This document shows, piece by piece, positions 53,261-63,376 of a DNA stretch of 64,000 bases (positions are counted from its first letter, which is position 1; each line of letters starts with the position of its first letter). This DNA is from Paenibacillus sp. MMS20-IR301 (GTDB lineage: Bacteria > Bacillota > Bacilli > Paenibacillales > Paenibacillaceae). A program made the position numbers and the translations under genes. Under the pieces are notes generated by a model. It had not been told where the DNA came from and ran no database searches. It saw only the letters and a list, made by a program, of their open reading frames with translations. The stretch is taken from NCBI RefSeq assembly GCF_032302195.1, contig NZ_CP135275.1, forward strand, positions 124,001-188,000. The letters run 5' to 3'.

Positions 53261-53659
53261 ATGGCCTATACCCGCGGAAATTTGGCAGTTCAACCTAAGA
53301 GAAAAGAAGAGGTAAACCCGCTTTACCGTGAGAAGACGAAAGTTGTCACCAGGCGGAAAGTTCTTCCGCTGAAGGAGAAGCTTCTGTATATGCTGACGCT
53401 GGCCACCTTTATTCTGGTCGCTGCCTCTTTAGTCTGGCGTTACGTCCATATTTACGATTTGAACATGCAGGCACAAAAGCTTGACCGTACCATTGCCGAG
53501 AGCAAGAAGCAGATTTCCGTCTTTCAGATGGAGAAGCAGAAGCTTGAGCAGACAGTGGTCGATAAGGCGAAGGATATGGGCTTTAAAACTCCGTCTGCCG
53601 ATTCAACCATATATGTACCTCTGAACAGCAGCCAGGCCACTGACGAAGCCGGCAATTAA
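53261..53659 (+). CDS. ftsL: Cell division protein FtsL
   Basis: A 132-residue bitopic membrane protein: basic cytoplasmic N-terminus (1-40), one membrane helix (about 41-62) and an extracellular leucine-zipper-like coiled coil (65-105; EKQKLEQTV). FtsL is a member of the divisome with DivIC/FtsB and activates septal PBPs. The sequence is poorly conserved in general; the call rests on topology and position between rsmH and pbpB. GGAGAGTC precedes the ATG. Confidence 0.88.
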   Translation: MAYTRGNLAVQPKRKEEVNPLYREKTKVVTRRKVLPLKEKLLYMLTLATFILVAASLVWRYVHIYDLNMQAQKLDRTIAESKKQISVFQMEKQKLEQTVVDKAKDMGFKTPSADSTIYVPLNSSQATDEAGN

Positions 53660-53706
53660 TCAGCGATGAACGGCAATCGCAATACTAGAGTTTGTGAGGT
53701 TTGCTT

Positions 53707-55938
53707 ATGGTCAAAAGAATAAAACTTCGCACGCTGTTTATAGGAGGGTGTATTACCCTCTTTTTTCTTGTTTTAGTCGGCAGGGTATTCTGGATTCAGG
53801 TGCTGCAAAATGAAAAATGGCAGAAAGCGGCAGCCGAGCAATGGGCACATACTTCCACCATCAAAGCGGTCCGGGGGGTAATTGAAGACCGCAACGGTAA
53901 TGTCCTGGCGAGCGACGTTCCTGCTTATACCGTTGTAGTTAATCCCGAAGTCATCGCCGAGAAAGGAATCGGGGCAGAGGTTATTCAAGGGCTGAATGAG
54001 CTGCTGGACAAGCCGGTGGATGAGCTGACGAAGCTGGTTGAAGCCAAAGATGAGAAGGGCAAGTATTACAAGAACCGTGAAATCCGCAATGAAGGCTGGA
54101 AAATTAACCAGGACCTGGCGGATAAGGTAACAGCTTTTATCGAGAAGCTTAAGAAAGAGCATGATACGCTGGAAACCGGAGTCGGGCTGGTCAGGGAACA
54201 GAAACGTTATTATCCGAAGGACTCACTCGCTGCACATATCCTGGGCTATACCGACAGGGATGGCAATGCGATTATGGGTCTGGAAAAGTATTTTAACAAG
54301 CAGCTCGCGGGCACGGACGGCAAACTGTATTATCAGAGTGACGGTAAGGGAATTAAGCTGCCCGATTCACAGGATACATTCCAGCCGGTAGTGAACGGAA
54401 GCAACTTCAAACTGACCATCGACAGCACGATTCAGCATTATATTGAAGAAGCGATGAAGAAGGCTTATGCGGAATACAAGCCCAAGTCAATTAGCGTTAT
54501 TGCCGCCGATCCGAACACGATGGAGATTCTCGGCCTGGCTAATATGCCGACCTTCAATCCGAATGAATTCTGGAATGCAGAGCCGGGAGACTTCTTTAAT
54601 CATGCTATCATGACTAGATTCGAGCCGGGCTCGACCTTCAAGATTGTCCCGCTGGCTGGTGCAGTTCAGGAGAATCTGTTTGATCCCGATGCCACCTTCC
54701 AGTCAGGTTCAATCCGGATTAAAGGATACAGCAAGCCGCTTTACGACATGAACAGGGCCGGGTACGGGACCATTACCTTCCTTGAAGGGGTCAAGCGCTC
54801 CAGTAACGTTGCTTTTATTAAGATTGGTTATGAAATGCTGGGCCAGGAGAAGCTGCTGCAGTATATCAATAATTTCGGGTTCAGTGAAAAGACAGGCATC
54901 GATCTTCCGGGAGAGGTATCGGGTCTTGTTAACCCGGATCCAAGCAGGGCGGTAGAAAATGCTACACTTGCTTATGGTCACGGTAAGCTGCTCGTTACAC
55001 CGATTCAGCAGCTCACAGCGATTGCAGCGATTGCAAACGGCGGCAAGCTGATGGTGCCGCATGTCGTCAAGGAAGTCACTGATCCTAATACAGGTAAAAC
55101 CACGGTTACCCAGCCTGAGGTTGTCCGGCAGGTGATTTCTGAGGAAAGTGCACGTGAGACCGGAAGTTATCTGGAGCAGGTTGTTGCGGATCTGCAGCAC
55201 GGAACCGGCCGGCATGCATACATTGAAGGCTACCGGGTAGCCGGCAAGACCGGAACGGCAATCAAGCCTGACGGTAAAGGGGGCTATGACCGGGATAAGG
55301 TGCGTTCCTCCTTCCTCGGATATGCGCCGGCCAATAATCCGAAGATTGCGCTCTACGTTATCATTGACGAGCCTGCGGATGCTGCCGGGGGCGGTGCTGC
55401 TGCAGGTCCTGTATTTAAGGAGATTGTTTCACAGTCTCTGCAATATATGGGCGTACCCAAAGCTGTTGAATCCGATACCGCCGGCAGCAGTAAAACTCCG
55501 GCCAAGGCGGCAGCTGTCTCAGAACAGCGCAGTACGCCTGAGCTGACGGGCAAAACAGTGAAGGAAGCCAGACAGCAGCTGCTGAACCAGGGCTTTGATT
55601 TCGAGGCTGTCGGCAATGGAGCGGCGGTAATCAGCCAATATCCGGTTAAAGGCACGAAGCTTACCGCCGGACAGCGGATTTATCTGCTTACGCAGCAGGA
55701 TGAAGCCATGAGCATTCCTGATTTGAAAGGCCAATCCCTGCGCGATGCGCTGGAAATTCTCAATCTGCTGAAAGTCGGCATTTCGGTTGAGGGTGAAGGT
55801 TATGTCACGGAGCAGACGCAGACGGAGAATAACGGGAAAATTCATGTGTCGCTCAAGCTCAGCCCGGTGAATGAGTACGGGGAGAATATTCCGGTTACCG
55901 CCGCTGATGAAGCAGCGGCGGGCGGGGAAGCGCCGTAA
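53707..55938 (+). CDS. pbpB: Penicillin-binding protein 2B (FtsI-type septal transpeptidase)
   Basis: A 743-residue class B PBP: membrane anchor (about 8-30), dimerisation domain, transpeptidase and two C-terminal PASTA domains (about 610-735). The catalytic motifs are STFK (Ser309), SSN (about 364) and KTGT (about 518). It cross-links peptidoglycan at the division septum. ATG at 53707 follows GTGAGG; a TTG two codons earlier is in frame. Position between ftsL and spoVD matches pbpB. Confidence 0.93.
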   Translation: MVKRIKLRTLFIGGCITLFFLVLVGRVFWIQVLQNEKWQKAAAEQWAHTSTIKAVRGVIEDRNGNVLASDVPAYTVVVNPEVIAEKGIGAEVIQGLNELLDKPVDELTKLVEAKDEKGKYYKNREIRNEGWKINQDLADKVTAFIEKLKKEHDTLETGVGLVREQKRYYPKDSLAAHILGYTDRDGNAIMGLEKYFNKQLAGTDGKLYYQSDGKGIKLPDSQDTFQPVVNGSNFKLTIDSTIQHYIEEAMKKAYAEYKPKSISVIAADPNTMEILGLANMPTFNPNEFWNAEPGDFFNHAIMTRFEPGSTFKIVPLAGAVQENLFDPDATFQSGSIRIKGYSKPLYDMNRAGYGTITFLEGVKRSSNVAFIKIGYEMLGQEKLLQYINNFGFSEKTGIDLPGEVSGLVNPDPSRAVENATLAYGHGKLLVTPIQQLTAIAAIANGGKLMVPHVVKEVTDPNTGKTTVTQPEVVRQVISEESARETGSYLEQVVADLQHGTGRHAYIEGYRVAGKTGTAIKPDGKGGYDRDKVRSSFLGYAPANNPKIALYVIIDEPADAAGGGAAAGPVFKEIVSQSLQYMGVPKAVESDTAGSSKTPAKAAAVSEQRSTPELTGKTVKEARQQLLNQGFDFEAVGNGAAVISQYPVKGTKLTAGQRIYLLTQQDEAMSIPDLKGQSLRDALEILNLLKVGISVEGEGYVTEQTQTENNGKIHVSLKLSPVNEYGENIPVTAADEAAAGGEAP

Positions 55939-56077
55939 CCCCTGTCACCCGGCGGCAATACTGCTTAAGGTGAGTCTGCCCTGAGATCTGGCACAGGCTT
56001 GTTCTATCCCCTGTTTGTCCCGAATAGTCATGAAGATAAGAGATCATGTCTATTCAAGCGAAAGCGGGGAGAACGGA

Positions 56078-58003
56078 ATGAAGGTTTCGAAAGCCGTAAC
56101 TCGGCGGAGAATGCTGTGGACGCTGCTGGGACTGGCCGTATTGTTCGGTTCGCTGGCCGTGCGTCTTGCCTATGTACAGTTATCACAAGGAGAGAAGCTG
56201 AGCGCCAAGGCTGAGGAATCCTGGCGGCGGAATATCCCCTTCACTGCTAAACGAGGCGAAATATTGGACAGAGAGGGCACCAAGCTGGCCTATAACATCA
56301 GTTCGCCGACTATCTATGCGATTCCTGTGCAAGTGAAAGAGAAGGATAAGACAGCTTCGCAGCTGGCTCCGCTGCTCGGTATGACCGAGGAGACGCTGGT
56401 CACTATGCTGAGCCAAAAGAAAGCCTCGGTGAAACTGCAGCCCGGCGGCCGCAAAATTACGATGGAGCTTGCCGCGAGCATCCGTGATTTGCAACTGCCG
56501 GGCATCGTTGTGGCTGAGGATAACAAACGTTTCTATCCCTTCGGCGATTTAGCCGCGCATATTCTCGGCTTCACAGGCATCGACAATCAGGGCATAACCG
56601 GCGTAGAGAATATCTATGACAAGCTGCTTCAGGGCAGCGCGGGCAATATCTCCTATTTGTCCGATGCCGGAGGCCGGCTGATGCCCGGTTCCTCTGAGAA
56701 GTACACCGATCCGCAGGACGGGCTGAGCCTGCAGCTTACCATTGATAAGCAGATCCAGTCGATCATGGAACGTGAGCTTGATCAGGCAATGGTCAAATAT
56801 CAGGCTCAGGGCGCATGGTCTATCGCAATGGACCCGCGAAACGGCGAGATATTGGCCATGGCCAGCCGGCCGGGTTATGAGCCGGGGGCCTATAAGGAAT
56901 ACGATGCTGCAGTATATAACCGTAATTTACCGATCTGGATGACCTATGAGCCGGGCTCGACCTTCAAGATCATTACTTTGGCTGCTGCGCTGGAGGAAGG
57001 CAAGGTCGATTTGCAGCATGAGCATTTTTTCGATCCCGGTTATGTAGAGGTCGGCGGTGCGAAGCTGCGCTGCTGGAAGAAAGGCGGGCATGGCAGCCAG
57101 ACCTTCCTCGAGGTTGTGGAGAACTCCTGCAACCCCGGATTTGTGGCCCTTGGCCAGCGTTTGGGCAAGGACACCTTATTTAAATACATCCGTGATTTCG
57201 GCTTCGGCACGAAGACCGGAATAGACCTCAATGGAGAGGCGAACGGGATTCTGTTCAAGCCTTCCCAGGTAGGTCCGGTAGAGCTGGCGACTACTGCCTT
57301 CGGCCAGGGGGTATCTGTGACGCCCATCCAGCAGATCGCGGCGGTATCAGCGGCGATTAACGGCGGCAAGCTGTATACACCGCATGTTGCCAAAGCCTGG
57401 ATCAATCCGGATACAGGAAATGTGGTCTCAGAGGTGGAGTCAGAGCCGGTGCGCCAGGTTATTTCCGAAGAGACCTCTAAGAAAGTGCGGGCTGCCCTTG
57501 AGAGCGTGGTTGCCAAAGGCACAGGCCGGCCGGCATTTATTGACGGCTACCGTGTGGGCGGCAAGACAGGGACGGCACAGAAGGTTATCAACGGCCGGTA
57601 TTCTCCTACGGAGCATATCGTATCATTTATCGGGTTTGCACCAGCCGATGATCCGCAGATCGTGGTCTATACGGCAGTGGATAATCCTAAGGGGATCCAG
57701 TTCGGAGGTGTGGTTGCAGCACCGATTGTCCAGAATATTCTGGAGGATGCTCTTCTGTATCTGAAGGTGCCGCAGCGCAAGGATCAGCTGCCCAAAACTT
57801 ATAAGTACGGTGAGACTCCGATCGTCACCGTTCCTGATCTGACCGGAGCGACAGTTCAGGATATTTATGAGGATTTGAATATGAATTTCGTGCTGGCCCG
57901 CTCAGGTTCAGGCAATACTGTAATCAACCAGGCACCTAAGGCGGGAGCCAGGGTGGAGCAGGGCTCGACTATCCGGATTTATATGGGGTCTTCCAGCGAA
58001 TAA
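56078..58003 (+). CDS. spoVD: Stage V sporulation protein D (SpoVD, class B PBP)
   Basis: A 641-residue class B PBP used in spore cortex synthesis. Membrane anchor about 10-32; active-site STFK (Ser294), SCN (about 350-352) and KTGT (about 506); one PASTA domain at the C-terminus (about 580-640). The single PASTA distinguishes it from PBP2B upstream. ATG at 56078 follows GGGGAGAACGG; an in-frame start 21 codons earlier is less like homologues. Two cysteines near the active site (RCW, SCN) recall the redox-regulated SpoVD cysteines. Confidence 0.92.
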   Translation: MKVSKAVTRRRMLWTLLGLAVLFGSLAVRLAYVQLSQGEKLSAKAEESWRRNIPFTAKRGEILDREGTKLAYNISSPTIYAIPVQVKEKDKTASQLAPLLGMTEETLVTMLSQKKASVKLQPGGRKITMELAASIRDLQLPGIVVAEDNKRFYPFGDLAAHILGFTGIDNQGITGVENIYDKLLQGSAGNISYLSDAGGRLMPGSSEKYTDPQDGLSLQLTIDKQIQSIMERELDQAMVKYQAQGAWSIAMDPRNGEILAMASRPGYEPGAYKEYDAAVYNRNLPIWMTYEPGSTFKIITLAAALEEGKVDLQHEHFFDPGYVEVGGAKLRCWKKGGHGSQTFLEVVENSCNPGFVALGQRLGKDTLFKYIRDFGFGTKTGIDLNGEANGILFKPSQVGPVELATTAFGQGVSVTPIQQIAAVSAAINGGKLYTPHVAKAWINPDTGNVVSEVESEPVRQVISEETSKKVRAALESVVAKGTGRPAFIDGYRVGGKTGTAQKVINGRYSPTEHIVSFIGFAPADDPQIVVYTAVDNPKGIQFGGVVAAPIVQNILEDALLYLKVPQRKDQLPKTYKYGETPIVTVPDLTGATVQDIYEDLNMNFVLARSGSGNTVINQAPKAGARVEQGSTIRIYMGSSSE

Positions 58004-58022
58004 TATGGAGTGAGGGATTGCT

Positions 58023-59510
58023 ATGAAAATTAATGAACTGTCTTCTTGTCTTGCCGCAGCGCGGCTATACGGGGAGGGTGACACTGAGATTACTGATCTG
58101 CAAGTGGATTCCCGCAAGGTTACACCGGGCAGTTTGTTCATCTGCCTGCCCGGCCACACCGTAGACGGACACGATTACGTGCCGCAGGCTGCTGCCAATG
58201 GTGCAGCTGCCATTGTCTGTGAACGGAAGCTGGAGACATCTCTTCCGCAGATTGTGGTGGATGACAGCCGGTTTGCTATGTCCGTTCTGTCGAATGTCTT
58301 CTTCGGGTCGCCCAGCAGCCGGATGAAGCTGATCGGGATTACAGGCACAAACGGCAAAACAACGACTACTTATCTGATTGAGCGCATTATGGAAGACCAC
58401 GGTGTAAAGACCGGGCTGATCGGAACGATCCAGATGCGGTATGACGGGCAGACTTATCCTATGTCCGGCACGACGCAGGAATCACTTGAGCTGCAGCGCA
58501 CGCTCAGCGATATGGCGCTGAAGGGGGTACAGTGCTGCGTGATGGAGGTATCTTCCCATGCCCTGCAGCAGGGCAGGGTGAAGGGTACGGACTACCGCAC
58601 TGCAATCTTTACGAACCTGACCCAGGACCACTTGGATTATCATCATACGATGGAGGAATACCGGGCGGCTAAAGGGCTGTTCTTCTCCCGGCTGGGCAAC
58701 GTAATCTCCCCGTGGAAGGAAGAACGCAAATATGCTGTGCTCAACGCAGATGATGCGGCGAGCGCCTATTTTTCCGGCCAGACGGCAGCGGAAGTGATTA
58801 CATACGGCATCGACAGCAGCGCCAATGTCCGGGCATCGCAAATTTCCATTACAGCTAAAGGAACTTTTTTCCATGTGGATACGTTTAAAGGTGAAACTGA
58901 TATTTCACTGCAGATGGTCGGCAAGTTCAACGTCTATAATGCACTGGCGGCTATTACCGCTGCGCTGCTGGAGGATGTGCCGCTTGCTGAGATCAAAGCC
59001 AGCCTGGAGTCGGTAGCCGGCGTAGACGGGCGTGTTGAGTCTGTAGATGCGGGACAGGACTTCGCTGTAATTGTAGACTATGCCCATACGCCTGACGGCC
59101 TGGAAAATGTATTGAAGGCAGTCTGTGAATTCGCTGCCGGCAAAGTTATAACCGTCTTCGGCTGCGGCGGGGACCGTGATACAACCAAACGTCCGCTGAT
59201 GGGGAAAATTGCGGCTAAATACAGTGATAAGGTTATGGTGACCTCGGATAATCCGCGGACAGAGGACCCGCTGCTCATTCTGCGTGATATTGAGGCAGGC
59301 CTTCTTGAAGACGGAGTACAGAGTGAGCGTTATGAGATGATTCCGGACCGGCGGGAAGCGATCAGAAAAGCTATTGAAATGGCAAGCCCCGGCGATGTAG
59401 TATTGATTGCGGGGAAAGGTCATGAGACCTATCAGCTAATCGGCGGAGTGGTTCATGATTTCGATGACCGCATCGTTGCCAAAGAAGTGATAAGGGGCCG
59501 AAGCTATTGA
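58023..59510 (+). CDS. murE: UDP-MurNAc-L-Ala-D-Glu:meso-DAP ligase MurE
   Basis: A 495-residue Mur ligase adding the third residue of the wall peptide. ATP loop GITGTNGKTTTT near 107; the DNPRTEDP motif near 410 marks use of meso-diaminopimelate instead of lysine. The carbamylated Lys region (YRAAKGLFFS) is present. A ribosome binding site GGAGTGAGG precedes ATG 58023. It overlaps murF by four bases. Confidence 0.96.
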   Translation: MKINELSSCLAAARLYGEGDTEITDLQVDSRKVTPGSLFICLPGHTVDGHDYVPQAAANGAAAIVCERKLETSLPQIVVDDSRFAMSVLSNVFFGSPSSRMKLIGITGTNGKTTTTYLIERIMEDHGVKTGLIGTIQMRYDGQTYPMSGTTQESLELQRTLSDMALKGVQCCVMEVSSHALQQGRVKGTDYRTAIFTNLTQDHLDYHHTMEEYRAAKGLFFSRLGNVISPWKEERKYAVLNADDAASAYFSGQTAAEVITYGIDSSANVRASQISITAKGTFFHVDTFKGETDISLQMVGKFNVYNALAAITAALLEDVPLAEIKASLESVAGVDGRVESVDAGQDFAVIVDYAHTPDGLENVLKAVCEFAAGKVITVFGCGGDRDTTKRPLMGKIAAKYSDKVMVTSDNPRTEDPLLILRDIEAGLLEDGVQSERYEMIPDRREAIRKAIEMASPGDVVLIAGKGHETYQLIGGVVHDFDDRIVAKEVIRGRSY

Positions 59511-60919
59511 TTACAAGAACACTGTACAATGTCGCGCTAATGTGCGGAGGAGAACTGTCCTCTGCTGAAGATAAGGAGCTTGAAATTGCGGGAGTCGTGA
59601 CGGATTCCCGCAAAATTACGCCTGGCTGCCTGTTTGTTCCGCTGGCTGGAGATAAATTCGACGGTCATGATTATGCGGCCTCTTCTCTGGCTGCAGGAGC
59701 TGCTGCCGCCCTCTGGCAGCGGGATAGAGGCCCTGCTCCGGATGGCGGCGGGATTGTGCTGGTGGAAGACACTCTGGCCGCACTGCAGAAGCTGTCCTCG
59801 GCCTATTTGGGCGAGCTGGCTCCCCGCGTTGTTGCGATTACAGGCAGCAACGGCAAGACGACAACCAAGGATATGGTTACGGCCCTGCTTGAAACGCAGC
59901 ATAAGGTGCATAAAACACAGGGCAATTTCAATAATCACATCGGTCTGCCGCTGACAATCCTCTCAATGGACAGTAGTGTTGAAATCGCAGTCCTGGAGAT
60001 GGGCATGAGCTCACGCGGGGAGATTGCCCTGCTGTCCGCAATTGCCGCCCCGGATGTGGCGGTCATCACCAATGTCGGCGAGTCGCATCTGCTGCAGCTC
60101 GGCTCCCGCAAAGAGATTGCCCGGGCCAAGCTGGAGATCACGGAAGGCCTTAAGCCCGGCGGCCTGCTTATCTATAACGGAGACGAACCGCTGCTGGCTG
60201 AGGTGCTGTCCGAACCGGCGTTCAGCAAGCCTGAAGGCATGCTGAGCTTCCGGTTCGGACAGTCAGAGGACAATGATGATTATCCGACAGGCATGATGGC
60301 ACACAGCGGGGGAATGACCTTTACTTCACACCTTCATGCGCAGCGTGCCTTCACCTTGCCGCTGCAAGGCCGCCATAATGTTATTAATGCACTTGCGGCA
60401 ATTGCAGTTGCCCGGCATTACGGGGTAACCGAAGAGAACATAGAAGCCGGTTTAAGCAGCCTTAGGCTGACAGGCATGCGGATTGAGGTTGTGGTGGCGG
60501 ACAGCGGACTTACACTGCTGAACGACGCTTATAATGCCAGTCCCACTTCCATGAGAGCGGCAATCGATGTACTGCAGTCAATGAAGGGCAGCGGAAGCCG
60601 GATCGCCGTGCTGGGGGACATGCTGGAACTAGGGCCGGATGAGGCGGATTTTCACCGGCAGACCGGAAGCTACCTAGATCCGGCACTGACGGATTACGTA
60701 TACACTTACGGACCTTTGTCAGCGCATATTGCTGCTGCTGCGGAGGAGAAGTTCGGAACAGGCCGTGTATTTGCTTTTACGGATAAAGAAGCCCTGATTA
60801 CTGCCTTGAATGCAAAGTGCAGTGCCAAGGATATCGTGCTGTTCAAAGCATCCAGAGGCATGCGGCTGGAAGAAGTTCTGCACCGCTTGAAGGAATATTC
60901 TGAAGCTAATTTAACTTGA
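59507..60919 (+). CDS. murF: UDP-MurNAc-tripeptide:D-Ala-D-Ala ligase MurF
   Basis: A 470-residue Mur ligase completing the pentapeptide. ATP loop AITGSNGKTTTKDMV near 112, EMGMSSRGEI and NDAYNASPTSMRAAI are diagnostic. TTG at 59507 overlaps the murE TGA stop, so translation is coupled. The gene ends 17 bases before the mraY start codon. Confidence 0.96.
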   Translation: MITRTLYNVALMCGGELSSAEDKELEIAGVVTDSRKITPGCLFVPLAGDKFDGHDYAASSLAAGAAAALWQRDRGPAPDGGGIVLVEDTLAALQKLSSAYLGELAPRVVAITGSNGKTTTKDMVTALLETQHKVHKTQGNFNNHIGLPLTILSMDSSVEIAVLEMGMSSRGEIALLSAIAAPDVAVITNVGESHLLQLGSRKEIARAKLEITEGLKPGGLLIYNGDEPLLAEVLSEPAFSKPEGMLSFRFGQSEDNDDYPTGMMAHSGGMTFTSHLHAQRAFTLPLQGRHNVINALAAIAVARHYGVTEENIEAGLSSLRLTGMRIEVVVADSGLTLLNDAYNASPTSMRAAIDVLQSMKGSGSRIAVLGDMLELGPDEADFHRQTGSYLDPALTDYVYTYGPLSAHIAAAAEEKFGTGRVFAFTDKEALITALNAKCSAKDIVLFKASRGMRLEEVLHRLKEYSEANLT

Positions 60920-60936
60920 ATGGAGGGGGTGTACCC

Positions 60937-61902
60937 ATGGATTATCAATTACTTCTGCTAACTATTGCTGTATCCTTTATCCTTGCGGTCATTGCCGCTC
61001 CGCTGATTATCCCGCTGCTGCGGCGGATGAAATTCGGACAGCAGGTCCGTGATGACGGGCCGCAGACCCATCTGAAAAAAGCAGGGACGCCTACGATGGG
61101 CGGAATCATCATCATGGTGGCGTTCACGCTGTCTTTTCTGAAGTTCTCGGTCATCAATTCAGATTTCTATGTCCTGCTGGTCGGAACGCTGGGGTACGGG
61201 CTGATCGGCTTCCTGGATGATTATATCAAGATTGTCTTCAAACGCTCCCTCGGGCTGACGGCCCGTCAAAAGCTGCTTGGCCAGCTGCTGGTCGGTATCG
61301 CTTTAAGTACCTTGCTGATCTCGGCGGGACATAGCACCAGTATCAGCATTCCGGGGACGTCTGTGAATTTTGACTGGGGCGTCTGGTTCTATTATCCGTT
61401 TATTGTACTCATGATGATGGCGGTCACCAACGCGGTTAACTTTACCGACGGGGTTGACGGGCTGCTCTCCGGCGTGAGTGCGATTGCCCTTGCGGCGTTT
61501 GCTGTAGTTGCCATGCAGGCTACTTCGATTGCTGCCGGCGTCTGTGCTGCAGCGATGATCGGGGCAGTACTTGGGTTTCTGGTATTTAACGCCCATCCGG
61601 CCAAGGTGTTCATGGGTGACTTCGGCTCCTTCGGCATCGGCGGCGCTATCGGTGCCATTGCCATTGTGACCAAGACTGAGCTGCTCTTTGTAGTGATCGG
61701 CGGCGTATTCGTTATTGAGATGCTATCCGTTATCATTCAGGTTGCTTCCTTCAAGACCCGCGGCAAACGGATATTCCGCATGAGCCCGATTCATCATCAT
61801 TTCGAGCTGGGCGGCTGGTCGGAGTGGCGTGTCGTCGTTTCTTTCTGGGCGGTTAGCCTGGTGCTGGCAGCTGTAGGACTATATATCATCAAGGGGTTGT
61901 AA
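60937..61902 (+). CDS. mraY: Phospho-MurNAc-pentapeptide transferase MraY
   Basis: A 321-residue membrane enzyme with about ten helices that forms lipid I from UDP-MurNAc-pentapeptide and undecaprenyl phosphate. Signature DDGPQTHLKKAGTPTMGG near residue 34, GFLDDYIK (catalytic Asp pair), NFTDGVDGL and the HHHFE motif near 285 are intact. ATG at 60937 follows GGAGGGGGTG; an upstream in-frame TTG contains that site and is rejected. Confidence 0.96.
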   Translation: MDYQLLLLTIAVSFILAVIAAPLIIPLLRRMKFGQQVRDDGPQTHLKKAGTPTMGGIIIMVAFTLSFLKFSVINSDFYVLLVGTLGYGLIGFLDDYIKIVFKRSLGLTARQKLLGQLLVGIALSTLLISAGHSTSISIPGTSVNFDWGVWFYYPFIVLMMMAVTNAVNFTDGVDGLLSGVSAIALAAFAVVAMQATSIAAGVCAAAMIGAVLGFLVFNAHPAKVFMGDFGSFGIGGAIGAIAIVTKTELLFVVIGGVFVIEMLSVIIQVASFKTRGKRIFRMSPIHHHFELGGWSEWRVVVSFWAVSLVLAAVGLYIIKGL

Positions 61903-61905
61903 AGT

Positions 61906-63327
61906 ATGAAGCATCCGGATTTGTACCGTGGTGAGGAAGTGGTCGTCCTGGGGCTCGCCAAAAGCGGCGTCCAGGTGGCCAAGGTGCTGCATGAGCACGG
62001 CGCGATTGTGACGGTCAATGATAAAAAGGAAAGAGAGCAAAGTCCCGAAGCTTCCGAACTGGAAACTTTGGGAATTTCTGTTATATGCGGCGGACATCCG
62101 GAGGGCTTGATTCATGAGGGGATTAAGCTGCTTGTCAAAAACCCCGGAATCCCTTATTCCGTTGCTCCGGTACAGCAGGCGCTTGCACTGGGGATCGAGG
62201 TTGTAACTGAGGTGGAGGTAGCTTATCATCTTTGCGCTGCCCCGATGATCGGAATTACGGGGTCAAACGGCAAGACAACCACAACGACCTGGGTAGGCCG
62301 TATGCTGGAGGCTGCAGGGATGCGGCCGATCGTGGCCGGAAACATCGGTACACCGCTCTGCCAGGCTGCACAGGAGGCTGATGAAGACAACTGGATGGTG
62401 GTTGAGCTCAGCAGCTTCCAGCTCAAGGGGACGGAAGCCTTCCGGCCGAAGGTTGCTGCTCTGCTGAACGTAGCCGAGACACATCTGGACTACCACGGCG
62501 GCATGGAGGATTACGTAGCCTCCAAGGCTAAGCTGTTTGCGAACCAGGGGCCGGGAGATACCGCTGTGGTCAACTGGGATGATCACGTCTGCCGTGAGCT
62601 GGTTCCTTATATTAAAGCCGGTATTCTGCCCTTCTCCATGACCGAGGAGCTGGTTCAGGGCATCTTTGTGCGTCCGTCTTTCGTGCCGGATACTGAAGAT
62701 GAGCTGAAGCGTGTAATTGTTTACCGGGATTACTCGGAGAGTGAGACAGAAATAGCCGCCGTGGACTCCATCGGCCTCCCCGGCCGCTTCAATGTGGAGA
62801 ATGCGCTGGCTGCCTGCGGCATAGCGATTGCTGCAGGTGCAGATCCGGCAGCGCTTGGCGGGGTGCTGGCGTCCTTCCGCGGTGTGGAGCACCGGTTGGA
62901 GTATGTGGAGGATAAGCGGGGAGCGGCCTACTATAACAACTCCAAAGCAACTAATTCCAAAGCCACAATAATGGCGCTCTCATCCTTCAGGCAGCCGGTT
63001 ATTCTGATTGCCGGGGGCCTTGACCGCGGCTCCGATTATATGGAGCTGCTGCCTGTCCTCGGCGGCAAGGTAAAAGCGCTGGTGGCTCTTGGGCAGACCC
63101 GGGACAAGCTGGCAGGAGTTGCGCAGCTGGCAGGAGTAAAGGAGATCATCTCCGTCGATAATGGGGAGAGCGCCGCCGCCGTGCTGCAAGAGGCTGTGCG
63201 GGAGGCTTCCGCTCTGGCGGAAGAAGGGGATGTGGTTCTCCTGTCTCCCGCCTGTGCAAGCTGGGATATGTTTACATCCTATGAGGAGCGCGGGCGTATT
63301 TTTAAAGAGGCGGTGCATAACCTTTAA
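61906..63327 (+). CDS. murD: UDP-MurNAc-L-alanine:D-glutamate ligase MurD
   Basis: A 473-residue Mur ligase adding D-Glu. An N-terminal Rossmann-like domain starts VVVLGLAKSGVQVAKVL; ATP loop GITGSNGKTTTTTWVG near 120; NVAETHLDYHGGMEDYVASKAKLF and YYNNSKATNSKAT follow. ATG at 61906, three bases after the mraY stop. It precedes spoVE. Confidence 0.96.
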   Translation: MKHPDLYRGEEVVVLGLAKSGVQVAKVLHEHGAIVTVNDKKEREQSPEASELETLGISVICGGHPEGLIHEGIKLLVKNPGIPYSVAPVQQALALGIEVVTEVEVAYHLCAAPMIGITGSNGKTTTTTWVGRMLEAAGMRPIVAGNIGTPLCQAAQEADEDNWMVVELSSFQLKGTEAFRPKVAALLNVAETHLDYHGGMEDYVASKAKLFANQGPGDTAVVNWDDHVCRELVPYIKAGILPFSMTEELVQGIFVRPSFVPDTEDELKRVIVYRDYSESETEIAAVDSIGLPGRFNVENALAACGIAIAAGADPAALGGVLASFRGVEHRLEYVEDKRGAAYYNNSKATNSKATIMALSSFRQPVILIAGGLDRGSDYMELLPVLGGKVKALVALGQTRDKLAGVAQLAGVKEIISVDNGESAAAVLQEAVREASALAEEGDVVLLSPACASWDMFTSYEERGRIFKEAVHNL

Positions 63328-63376
63328 GTAGGGGGGTGGATAAGCCCCTACTACGGATGCAAGAGGTGTGCTCCTG